Notes under the pieces: generated by a model | What the model saw: only the letters and a program-made list of their open reading frames with translations | Told to the model about the DNA's origin: nothing | Database searches by the model: none | Program-made: the position numbers and the translations under genes | Shown: positions 57,565 to 64,000 of the stretch, one piece after another | Layout of the letters: each line of letters starts with the position of its first letter | Position numbering within the stretch: position 1 is the first letter of the stretch | From: a virus | IMG/VR virus record: IMGVR_UViG_3300037541_000696 | Location: 1-64,000 of that record | Strand: one strand, 5' to 3' | Length of the DNA: 64,000 nucleotides

Positions 57565-57759
57565 TTGACTGGCTTAATTCTTAATCGGTTGCGAGACTCA
57601 ATTATTTTTACACACATCAAAAAATCAGGTGTTTTTGTTGTTATTTTTAAGGGAGAAAAGTTTTATAGCGAAACTTTGTCAATTGATCAAGTAATGCAGT
57701 TCAGTCAAGAGATTGCTAATTTGGCTCAAAAAGCAAAGCAAGAAGAGGGGGCGGAGTGA
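57565..57759 (+). CDS. Small protein, paralog of the next gene
   Basis: 64 residues with a TTG start (57565, or 57559). ILNRLRDSIIFTHIKKSGVF then SIDQVMQFSQEIANLAQKAK parallels the next protein in order and length of strand and helix. It overlaps the next ATG. Unknown. Confidence 0.5.
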   Translation: MTGLILNRLRDSIIFTHIKKSGVFVVIFKGEKFYSETLSIDQVMQFSQEIANLAQKAKQEEGAE

Positions 57760-58013
57760 TGCCTGATTCAATTCTTGATCGCTTGGAAGGCATTTTTTCA
57801 GTGTGGCTTAACACTACACAAAATTTTTCAGTGCAAGCTGAGCATTATGGAAATTCAGTTGCAGTGGAAATCTTGACACCAGAAGAAATGCGCCAGCTTG
57901 GCCATGAGCTGATCGCAATGGCTGATGAAGCTCAGCCGGATCCATCCGAAGCCGAAATGCACGATTGGAGAACACATCCTGCGCTAACATCAGAACAGCG
58001 GAATGGCGTGTGA
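57759..58013 (+). CDS. Small acidic protein, paralog of the previous gene
   Basis: 84 residues: PDSILDRLEGIFSVWLNTTQ, VEILTPEEMRQLGHELIAMA, acidic tail. It shares the ILDRL...strand...EEMRQLGHELIA layout with its neighbour. The start overlaps the previous stop. Unknown. Confidence 0.6.
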   Translation: MPDSILDRLEGIFSVWLNTTQNFSVQAEHYGNSVAVEILTPEEMRQLGHELIAMADEAQPDPSEAEMHDWRTHPALTSEQRNGV

Positions 58014-58141
58014 TGGTAGAATGCTTTTACATCGCAATCACGATAGTGCTGCTGCCAATGATTATGGTTGCACTTGTCGCATTTGTTCGTGATAAATTTA
58101 ACAAAAATGGTCATAGACCGAAAAGCATTCCTGGATGTTGA
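58013..58141 (+). CDS. Small membrane protein, 42 aa
   Basis: MVECFYIAITIVLLPMIMVA then LVAFVRDKFNKNGHRPKSIP. One transmembrane helix and a basic tail. Its ATG overlaps the previous TGA. Confidence 0.55.
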   Translation: MVECFYIAITIVLLPMIMVALVAFVRDKFNKNGHRPKSIPGC

Positions 58142-58192
58142 TGTTTCAATTTGTTAAAGCGGCTAGTCATTCATTTGTGTTAGCCTTATCGT
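58141..58192 (+). promoter_or_regulatory. Early-type promoter (-10 TATCGT)
   Basis: ATGTTTCAAT and TTGTTAAAGC (58141-58160), 26 nt, TATCGT (58187-58192). The leader to the ATG at 58215 is short and lacks a strong hairpin. Confidence 0.55.
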
Positions 58193-58214
58193 AAGAGAGT
58201 CCACTTGAAAGACC

Positions 58215-58454
58215 ATGGCCACACTCAAACCTCCTCCAGTCCGCACCCCTGTGCGCCCCGCTCCTCAACCCGCCCGGCCTTTTGATAGGCCAACTCGTCC
58301 TTTTACGGTTGAATCGGCGCATCGTTTGGCGACGCTGATCACTACCCTGATCGTGGTGTCACTGGGCTCCTGCACGGTGGCGCCGCTTATTGGCGCATTG
58401 GAAGGGGCCAGGATGCAAGCTCCCGCTCAAAACACAACTGCAATGGTGGCGTGA
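58215..58454 (+). CDS. Small membrane protein with Pro/Arg-rich head, 79 aa
   Basis: MATLKPPPVRTPVRPAPQPA then one transmembrane segment (LATLITTLIVVSLGSCTVAP). It overlaps the next start by 4 bases. Unknown. Confidence 0.6.
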   Translation: MATLKPPPVRTPVRPAPQPARPFDRPTRPFTVESAHRLATLITTLIVVSLGSCTVAPLIGALEGARMQAPAQNTTAMVA

Positions 58455-58825
58455 TGAATCTTGTTTCGCAAATTGTTGACTTTCTTGAGTCCGAAGGATT
58501 TGGTAATGCTGCCAAGTTTCTTCGTAAGTATAGAACAAATAAAAAGCCGTATGAAGATATGGCGATCACAGAGATCCTAAGTGATCCTGATGTTTCTCCA
58601 GCCATTAAAATCATGATTCTGGCCAATGAAGTTGTGCCAGAAACTCCTGAACCAAACATGAACGCAGGCTATCCACAGGGGATAGAAAACAACCTGCAAG
58701 ACATTGCGTGGACGCAATGGAAAACACAGCAAGATGTGCGTAAAGCTATGAACGACATAGCAAAAGCACTAAATGCGCATTATTTTGGCGCGGTTCCAAT
58801 TGAAAAGCTTAATCATGAATCATGA
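58451..58825 (+). CDS. Hypothetical 124-aa protein
   Basis: Helical (MMNLVSQIVDFLESEGFGNA; VSPAIKIMILANEVVPETPE), with a C-terminal helix DVRKAMNDIAKALNAH. It overlaps the next gene by 11 bases. Unknown. Confidence 0.6.
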   Translation: MMNLVSQIVDFLESEGFGNAAKFLRKYRTNKKPYEDMAITEILSDPDVSPAIKIMILANEVVPETPEPNMNAGYPQGIENNLQDIAWTQWKTQQDVRKAMNDIAKALNAHYFGAVPIEKLNHES

Positions 58826-59162
58826 TGAAGAACAAGTCCTGCTTTGTGCTGGACGCATCGCAGATCTTTCACTGCGTCTTGTTGGCGGGCGTGGATTGAA
58901 TGGTTACATTACTGCAGTAGGAATTGATGGCTTTTCGGATGTAGCTACAGAGTTGAAAGCAGAGTTGCTGAATTATGCTAGCTTTATACTAGCTCTTGAT
59001 TGCAGCGATTTAAACTGCCATGTATACAAAATGGCTCATTGTGCTACAATTTTTTGCGCACAAAAAATGCCATTGGAAAGTTTTTCGCAATTAGCAAAAA
59101 AATTAAGATTAGCCACAGAAGCGTATAATGTTTATATTCTTCAACAAAGCACAAACCAATGA
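58815..59162 (+). CDS. Hypothetical 115-aa protein
   Basis: Starts MNHDEEQVLLCAGRIADLSL at 58815. Mostly helical with several Cys. It overlaps tmk by 4 bases. Unknown. Confidence 0.6.
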   Translation: MNHDEEQVLLCAGRIADLSLRLVGGRGLNGYITAVGIDGFSDVATELKAELLNYASFILALDCSDLNCHVYKMAHCATIFCAQKMPLESFSQLAKKLRLATEAYNVYILQQSTNQ

Positions 59163-59833
59163 AAGGATTTTTCATCGCCTTAGAAGGCATTGATGGCTGT
59201 GGTAAGACCACTCAGCTCACGGCATTAGCTGAGTGGTTGCCCATGAGTGGCCTGATGCTAGATGGCGCCAATCTAGTCACCACTCAAGAGCCAGGCGGCA
59301 CGGCATTTGGTGCAGGTGTGCGCAACATGTTGTTGGCTCCAGAAGCTGGCAAAGAGCCGTGCCCCAGAGCTGAGTTGCTGTTGTATATGGCCGATCGTGC
59401 GCAGCATGTTGAAACTGTAATCATGCCAGCGCTAAATAATGGTCACTGGGTATTGTGTGATCGCTTTAACGCTTCAACTGTTGCGTATCAAGGTTATGGC
59501 CGTGGATGGCCACGGTGCGATATTCAAATGCTAAACTATTATGCGTCCACAGGCCTTAGGCCAGATCTAATCCTTTGGATTGATATTCCAGTAGATGAAG
59601 CATTACGGCGAATAAGGAATAAACAGCTAGATCGAATTGAAGCTGAAGGAAAAGAATTTTTAAGACGTGTGCATCAAGGATACGAAGAGCATTATTATGC
59701 ATATACAAACAATGTAACTTCTTCTCGAAGAAAGACTTTATTCATGAGAATTAACGGATTAGACGCTGCAGAATTAGTAACACAAAAGTGCAAGAATGTG
59801 ATTAGTGATCGTGTTGCATGGCTGCAATCATGA
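59159..59833 (+). CDS. tmk: Thymidylate kinase
   Basis: 224 residues. P-loop EGIDGCGKTTQ (9-19), TTQEPGGTAFG (41-51), the DRF motif at 101-103 in WVLCDRFNASTVAYQGYGRG, and IDIPVDEALRRI. It phosphorylates dTMP to dTDP, following ThyX. It is coupled to both neighbours by ATGA overlaps. Confidence 0.93.
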   Translation: MKGFFIALEGIDGCGKTTQLTALAEWLPMSGLMLDGANLVTTQEPGGTAFGAGVRNMLLAPEAGKEPCPRAELLLYMADRAQHVETVIMPALNNGHWVLCDRFNASTVAYQGYGRGWPRCDIQMLNYYASTGLRPDLILWIDIPVDEALRRIRNKQLDRIEAEGKEFLRRVHQGYEEHYYAYTNNVTSSRRKTLFMRINGLDAAELVTQKCKNVISDRVAWLQS

Positions 59834-59970
59834 AACCAGACAGCTATCACATCAGCGGCCCCATGGATGACCTATGCAAGTCTCATGGCCTATGGATTGG
59901 TGACGGAAATGGTTTGAGCCCATTGATATACTTCAAAAAGCCCGCTTGGATTAAAGATGAAGAAATGTGA
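59830..59970 (+). CDS. Small protein, 46 aa
   Basis: MKPDSYHISGPMDDLCKSHG then PLIYFKKPAWIKDEEM. Its ATG overlaps the tmk stop (ATGA). Unknown. A further 15-codon GTG frame (MASVRITLPSGVEIQ) lies at 59980-60027. Confidence 0.5.
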   Translation: MKPDSYHISGPMDDLCKSHGLWIGDGNGLSPLIYFKKPAWIKDEEM

Positions 59971-60023
59971 AGACAAATCGTGGCGTCTGTTAGGATTACG
60001 CTTCCTTCTGGAGTTGAAATTCA

Positions 60024-60296
60024 ATGAATGACTCTGATCAGGACACTAAAGCCAAGGAGCCTACATGGTTTCTTTTATATGAAGACACTAGCTGTGATGG
60101 AAAAGGACCCGCGAAATATATTGGACGAACTACTGATAAAACTGTCGCATTTAATCATTGCAAAAAGCGACAAAATCATAGTAATCTTTATGTGCATTAC
60201 GGAACTCGCCATGTAATGGCAATTACGGATACGAAAGAGATCATAATGGATGTCACATGCCCTTCTGTTTGTGGATGCACATGGGAAGAATTGTGA
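60024..60296 (+). CDS. Hypothetical 90-aa protein
   Basis: MNDSDQDTKAKEPTWFLLYE then DKTVAFNHCKKRQNHSNLYV, ending with a Cys cluster (TCPSVCGCTWEEL). Unknown. Confidence 0.6.
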   Translation: MNDSDQDTKAKEPTWFLLYEDTSCDGKGPAKYIGRTTDKTVAFNHCKKRQNHSNLYVHYGTRHVMAITDTKEIIMDVTCPSVCGCTWEEL

Positions 60297-60334
60297 TTTT
60301 TTAATTTATCAACACTACCGCAATACAAAACACC

Positions 60335-61075
60335 ATGACCAACCAACCTAATTTTTCTTGCTGGGAAGCCCTTCAAAACCTTCGTGATCTTGGCGCAGGC
60401 GCACCATTTGTTGATTGCTTGTTTGATTTGCACGACATGCTTATGGCGCAAGAAAATAATGCTGAAATGCGGCGTAAGCAAGTTACAGAAAAAGACAAAG
60501 ATATTGAATCAGTGAAAAGTGATAGATTGCGATCCGAAAAAGTCAGCGATGCTATATGCGAGCTTGATGATTTGTTTAATATAAGTTTTCCTGAGTCACT
60601 AGAAAGCGCAGTTGCTTGCGACTTCGCTGGTGATGGCTCAAATTGGCGGCAAGACAGAGCAGAGTTGTTTACAGGAAAAATTGAACGCGTGATGCGCCAC
60701 TTGCAAGAAGTTAAAAACAGATTACAAGGTATGCCGGTTGCAACTAAAGAGCACAACAATGATCTTGAACATACAATTACTATTGATGGCGTTGTTTATT
60801 ATAGCGCTAAGCATCATAAGCCTAAGGACGGCGAAGCGGTTACTGGGTACGCAAAAGGAAATGATTGGATCAGTTATTCATGTTTGGGTCCTGTGACGTC
60901 CGATCCTGTTTGGCGACCAGTTCCTTTTACTGTTTGGTATGAACACGATAAATCGTGTTGGTATACTTACGATTACCTTAGACAGAGTGATTGTAAAATC
61001 AACGTAATTGCATGGACACATCTTCCTCACCCAAAAAGCGCTGAAGAATTTCAAGATTTTTGCAATAGCTTGTAA
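60335..61075 (+). CDS. Two-part hypothetical protein, 246 aa
   Basis: N-terminal 130 residues are helical and charged. The C-terminal part (VTSDPVWRPVPFTVWYEHDK, then VIAWTHLPHPKSAEE) resembles the DUF551 type of ending. A 38-nt gap precedes it, and 2 nt separate it from the next gene. Unknown. Confidence 0.6.
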   Translation: MTNQPNFSCWEALQNLRDLGAGAPFVDCLFDLHDMLMAQENNAEMRRKQVTEKDKDIESVKSDRLRSEKVSDAICELDDLFNISFPESLESAVACDFAGDGSNWRQDRAELFTGKIERVMRHLQEVKNRLQGMPVATKEHNNDLEHTITIDGVVYYSAKHHKPKDGEAVTGYAKGNDWISYSCLGPVTSDPVWRPVPFTVWYEHDKSCWYTYDYLRQSDCKINVIAWTHLPHPKSAEEFQDFCNSL

Positions 61076-61077
61076 TC

Positions 61078-61476
61078 ATGGGACTTGATCTTTCTATCGA
61101 CGTTTTTTCAGGTGGTTATGTTGCGTTCGACCGGCTGCGTGCGTTCATTTGTGAGGCTACTGGCGGTAGCTGGCCGCCTCATTCTGATCAAACATTAGAT
61201 CCTGAGATTTGGTATATTGATGATGCGTTTAGCAAAAGTACTCATCCTGGGCTTTGGGAGCTTTTGTCACATTCAGATAGCATGGGTGAAATTAGTCCAT
61301 CGCTATGTGCATCATTAGCAAAGGATCTGGAAGAATTGCTGCCGGCCATGATTAAAATGGACTCAATTGGTCAGGGTCATATTGCAAACAATGGAGGATA
61401 TGTTCCGATTGTGAAAAAATTGATTATTGGATGCAAGGCTGCTGCTGATATGGGTGAGCCTTTGTGTTTTAGGTGA
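61078..61476 (+). CDS. Hypothetical 132-aa protein
   Basis: MGLDLSIDVFSGGYVAFDRL then GEISPSLCASLAKDLEELLP and GGYVPIVKKLIIGCKAAADM. The opening MGLDL and the spacing resemble a small family seen in phages and bacteria; the function is unknown. Confidence 0.65.
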   Translation: MGLDLSIDVFSGGYVAFDRLRAFICEATGGSWPPHSDQTLDPEIWYIDDAFSKSTHPGLWELLSHSDSMGEISPSLCASLAKDLEELLPAMIKMDSIGQGHIANNGGYVPIVKKLIIGCKAAADMGEPLCFR

Positions 61477-61556
61477 TTGCGACAGTTTGTTACGGATCTT
61501 GGCTGTTGGCAGGATGCGTGCCTTAGGATCAGTGCATCGGGCGGAAAAATCTGCTC
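61477..61556 (+). promoter_or_regulatory. Early-type promoter (-10 TAGGAT) with AAAA-loop hairpin
   Basis: TTGCGACAGT and TTGTTACGGA (61477-61496), 27 nt, TAGGAT (61524-61529), 9 nt, hairpin GGGCGGA-AAAA-TCTGCTC (61539-61556), 22 nt before the ATG at 61579. Confidence 0.72.
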
Positions 61557-61578
61557 GGCATTCCTTGCGTCTTAATTC

Positions 61579-61818
61579 ATGGTTACTACCGCCCCTTTGC
61601 TTTCTGTTGGCACGTTTGGGGTTCATTTAATTAAGTCTTCTACTGGTTTTTCTTTTGTTGGTGCTGTACCTACTGGCATCAAAGTTGGTGGCTATAGCAG
61701 CATTGAAGATGGAATCGCGGCATTTGTTCGTTGGTTCAAATCACAAGATGCTTCTTTCCAGCGTGAGCATGTTGGCAATCTTCGCAATGATGTATTTGTG
61801 ATGATGTTTGCTTCTTGA
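61579..61818 (+). CDS. Hypothetical 79-aa protein
   Basis: MVTTAPLLSVGTFGVHLIKS, then AVPTGIKVGGYSSIEDGIAA and a helix. First gene of an operon leading towards nrdJ. Unknown. Confidence 0.6.
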   Translation: MVTTAPLLSVGTFGVHLIKSSTGFSFVGAVPTGIKVGGYSSIEDGIAAFVRWFKSQDASFQREHVGNLRNDVFVMMFAS

Positions 61819-61873
61819 TTAGCCTCGTGCATTGCCTCAATCCTTTTCTGGCACCATCTACCCCTTCTGCATC

Positions 61874-62173
61874 ATGATTTTTGAAGCGCAGCGCCTTCGC
61901 AATCTGACAACCGAAAGATTGCACACTAAGATGGATGATATTTATACGGATATTTGCTTGGTAATGGGTCTACCTTCAATTATGACTCATTCTCTTCCTG
62001 CTGCAAACAAAGCAATTGCTCCGTGGCTGCACAAGCACGTTAAAGAGCCATCTTTTTGGGATGGCAGCTACAATCCTGGGTTAAAAGGTATCGTTTACTT
62101 GCCAGATCCAACACCCGAAGAACAACAAGAAATGAAAACACTTTGGATAGCTGAATTAAATGACATTTCCTGA
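61874..62173 (+). CDS. Hypothetical 99-aa protein
   Basis: Starts MIFEAQRLRNLTTERLHTKM at 61874; the upstream in-frame ATG at 61832 gives 14 more residues. Ends EQQEMKTLWIAELNDIS. Unknown. Confidence 0.6.
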   Translation: MIFEAQRLRNLTTERLHTKMDDIYTDICLVMGLPSIMTHSLPAANKAIAPWLHKHVKEPSFWDGSYNPGLKGIVYLPDPTPEEQQEMKTLWIAELNDIS

Positions 62174-62249
62174 CCTAGCCTTCATCATATTTAGCTTTCT
62201 GCCTGCCGGAGCTTTTCCTGTATCATTTCCCTCGCTCGAATCATCATGA
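62160..62249 (+). CDS. Micro-membrane protein, 29 aa
   Basis: MTFPDLAFIIFSFLPAGAFP then VSFPSLESS. It overlaps the previous gene by 14 bases and the next by 4. Its opening MT.xDLxFI is shared with the peptide at 62478. Confidence 0.45.
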   Translation: MTFPDLAFIIFSFLPAGAFPVSFPSLESS

Positions 62250-62476
62250 CCACTTCTGTCAAATACGGCTTTTATTCTGAAATTGCGGCAAAACAGTTTG
62301 GAACTTTTATTTACCTTGATACAAACAACAAAGAAGTGGAAGTAACAAACATATCCTTAGATCAATTATGTAGCGGGTATCACTTTGCCGATAAGGTTTG
62401 CCTAGGGCAGGTGACGACTTTTGTTCGCAAAGGGCGAAGAGGCAACGATAGCTGGCTTAAAACTTTTGTGACATAA
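62246..62476 (+). CDS. Hypothetical 76-aa protein
   Basis: MTTSVKYGFYSEIAAKQFGT, then strands (FIYLDTNNKEVEVTNISLDQ) and VTTFVRKGRRG. Unknown. Confidence 0.6.
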   Translation: MTTSVKYGFYSEIAAKQFGTFIYLDTNNKEVEVTNISLDQLCSGYHFADKVCLGQVTTFVRKGRRGNDSWLKTFVT

Positions 62477-62477
62477 A

Positions 62478-62576
62478 ATGACACTCTCCGATCTAGTTTT
62501 CATTCTGGCCCTTCACTGCTCACTCATTCCAATCATTATCGCCACCAATGTCATCCTCTCCAAGGAAAACGTTTAA
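62478..62576 (+). CDS. Micro-membrane protein, 32 aa
   Basis: MTLSDLVFILALHCSLIPII then IATNVILSKENV, a single hydrophobic helix. It starts 1 nt after the previous stop and overlaps the next gene by 29 bases. Confidence 0.5.
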   Translation: MTLSDLVFILALHCSLIPIIIATNVILSKENV

Positions 62577-62736
62577 TGATGTTTCAAAGTGTGTTGGTTT
62601 TGAACTGACGAAAAGAGTGCTCCATCAAGATTGCCTTGATTGCCAACTTAGGCAAGGTCATTCATTAGAACATCAAAATCTTTTTGCTATTGACAGGAAA
62701 GAATTTTTGAACAATCGTTGCCCTTACAGGGTCTGA
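62548..62736 (+). CDS. Small Cys-containing protein, 62 aa
   Basis: MSSSPRKTFNDVSKCVGFEL, then HQDCLDCQLRQGHSLEHQNL. The CLDC pair with a later Cys may hold a metal. Unknown. Confidence 0.55.
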   Translation: MSSSPRKTFNDVSKCVGFELTKRVLHQDCLDCQLRQGHSLEHQNLFAIDRKEFLNNRCPYRV

Positions 62737-62786
62737 TCACAATGCTTAATTTGATCTGCTAGGATTAGCAAAATCACTCAAGCACT

Positions 62787-64000
62787 GTGTCTGATTTTCC
62801 AGCGTCCGCACCTGCTGCTAATCCAGTCTTCTATCGCACTTACAGTCGAAAGGGTGCGCACGGTCGTGAAAGTTGGCAGCAGGTTGTAGATCGCAATCTG
62901 AGCGGGCTGGCGAAGGTTGGCAGACTCACGGATGACCAGGTTGCCTTGCTGCGCAGGATGCAACTGGAGCAAAAAGCATTGCCGTCCGGTCGCTGGCTTT
63001 GGGTTGGTGGTACAGAATGGATCGAAAAACCAGAAAATGTAAGCGGTGCATATAATTGCACATCAACCGATCTAGTTGATTGGCGTGCATTTGCTCTGAT
63101 GATGGATCTAGCGATGATGGGTAGTGGAACTGGTGCCATCATTGAACCACGCATGGTTGATATGTTGCCAGTGATTCGGAATAGGTTGAATGTAACAGTT
63201 ATTGGGGAATTTGGGGACAAGCCTTCTGATCCTGATACAACGTTTAAGCTTGATGCTACTAATGAATCGCTGCAAAATTGGTTTTTGGAGCCAGTTTTGG
63301 GACTTGGTCGCAGTGCGTCGATTCCTGCTGTAGCAATCGAAGTTGGCGATAGCCGCAAGGGATGGGTTGATGCCTATTGGAAAATGTTTGACCTGGCCAG
63401 CAATCCTTTTGATGTGTACCGGGGGGCAGGTAACACCGAAATTTGCGTAACAGTTGATGTTTCAAAAGTCCGCCCATCTGGTGAGCCTTTGAAAGGTTTT
63501 GGCGGCACAGCAAATCCAGTGAGGCTAAAGGATTTGTTTGTTAAAATGGCTGCGATTTTTAACAAAGCTCAAGGTAGGAAGCTTACATCAGTTGAATGTT
63601 GTTTGCTTATAGATGAAGCGGCGTTAGTTGTAGTTGCCGGTAACGTACGTCGCTCAGCCGGAATACGTCAATTCAGCGCAAATGATATTGAAGCAAGTAT
63701 AGCAAAAGACAGCCTATGGCAGCAAGATGAAGATGGTAATTGGCGCATTGATCCTGAGCGTGATGCTTTGCGCATGGCGAATCATACCTTAGTTTATCAT
63801 CATTATCCGACAAAAGAAGAAATTGTAGATTCTGTGCGGAGGCAATTCCTATCAGGCGAAGGTGCAATTATGTTTGCTCCTGAAGCTATTGCGCGTGCAA
63901 ATCGAGACATCTTGCCTGATCGGCAGTTGCAGAGTGATTTTATCTCAGCTTATTGCGACCATAAGCAAAGTGGTGCTGAGATGCTTAAAAGATTGGATCC
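62787..64000 (+). CDS. nrdJ: Class II (B12-dependent) ribonucleotide reductase, 3'-truncated by window end
   Basis: GTG start; at least 404 codons are visible and the frame is open at the window edge. Family segments: LPSGRWLWVGG (about 66-76), NVSGAYNCTSTD with the N-terminal Cys (about 86-97), MGSGTGAIIEPRMVD, VCVTVDVS-type strand, KGFGGTANP, and VAGNVRRSAGIRQFSAND (about 277-294). NrdJ converts ribonucleotides to deoxyribonucleotides using adenosylcobalamin, feeding the ThyX/Tmk pathway. Confidence 0.9.
   Translation, partial: MSDFPASAPAANPVFYRTYSRKGAHGRESWQQVVDRNLSGLAKVGRLTDDQVALLRRMQLEQKALPSGRWLWVGGTEWIEKPENVSGAYNCTSTDLVDWRAFALMMDLAMMGSGTGAIIEPRMVDMLPVIRNRLNVTVIGEFGDKPSDPDTTFKLDATNESLQNWFLEPVLGLGRSASIPAVAIEVGDSRKGWVDAYWKMFDLASNPFDVYRGAGNTEICVTVDVSKVRPSGEPLKGFGGTANPVRLKDLFVKMAAIFNKAQGRKLTSVECCLLIDEAALVVVAGNVRRSAGIRQFSANDIEASIAKDSLWQQDEDGNWRIDPERDALRMANHTLVYHHYPTKEEIVDSVRRQFLSGEGAIMFAPEAIARANRDILPDRQLQSDFISAYCDHKQSGAEMLKRLD

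Noticed and set aside
62745-62766. TAGGAT before nrdJ as an early-type promoter
   Set aside because: Upstream repeats at the right distance are too poor (only CCTTACAGG).
1-64000. Integrase, transposase or insertion sequence
   Set aside because: No catalytic motifs or terminal inverted repeats with target duplications were seen. The only mobile element recognised is the intein.

Overview
The window looks like the chromosome of a tailed, siphovirus-type bacteriophage, most probably of a cyanobacterium. The structural genes seen are a portal, a MuF-type head protein, a tail chaperone with a frameshift, a major tail protein, a 1513-aa tape measure, tail tip and fibre proteins, a scaffold and a capsid protein. 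The cyanobacterial host is inferred from a cyAbrB-family regulator, an NblA-like small protein, a ThyX with intein and a B12-dependent ribonucleotide reductase. It also rests on promoter elements that resemble the cyanobacterial HLR1 (RpaB) site. No integrase, terminase large subunit, DNA polymerase or helicase was seen, so part of the genome lies outside the window.

Layout. From 1 to 34.5 kb the plus strand carries head and tail genes, with the head module split: portal and MuF at 0-5.7 kb, scaffold and capsid at 27-29.6 kb. Three minus-strand islands interrupt it: 4.3 kb (one gene); 8.3-8.9 kb (two genes); and 13.2-16.6 kb (sliding clamp, a predicted DNA-binding protein, a C39 lysis peptidase, an NblA-like protein). 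From 34.5 to 47.2 kb the minus strand carries recombination genes (RecE-like nuclease, probable annealing protein), cyAbrB, a DNA methyltransferase, two tandem 2OG-Fe(II) oxygenase-like genes and many small accessory genes. The last include DUF932, an ASCH domain protein and a predicted AcrIII-1 ring nuclease. From 47.4 to 49.9 kb a plus-strand block holds thyX with its intein. From 50 to 55.3 kb the minus strand has replication-type genes (RusA resolvase, ParB-like protein, replication initiator with iteron-like repeats). From 55.5 to 64 kb the plus strand carries micro-membrane proteins, two tRNAs, an HTH protein, thymidylate kinase and nrdJ, which runs off the window.

Regulation. Two signals sort the genome. 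(1) A 10-bp box, CGGGAAAACT, occurs nine times exactly and three times degenerate. All copies are on the plus strand in the structural half, directly after a stop codon (or within a gene end) and usually about 30 nt before the next start. (2) At least ten early or accessory genes, on both strands, share a promoter made of two 10-bp direct repeats (consensus TTGTKACRGA), a 25-27-nt spacer and a TANNNT -10. Often the transcript would then begin with a short stem-loop ending 17-22 nt before the ATG. These two signals probably mark late and early transcription. The thyX leader has the same geometry, but with a 104-nt structured RNA in place of the short hairpin.

Together the accessory genes suggest a lytic phage that makes its own dNTP and dTMP supply (NrdJ, ThyX, Tmk). 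It also has its own clamp and recombination functions, and probably interferes with host regulation (cyAbrB, NblA-like) and type III CRISPR signalling (AcrIII-1-like).
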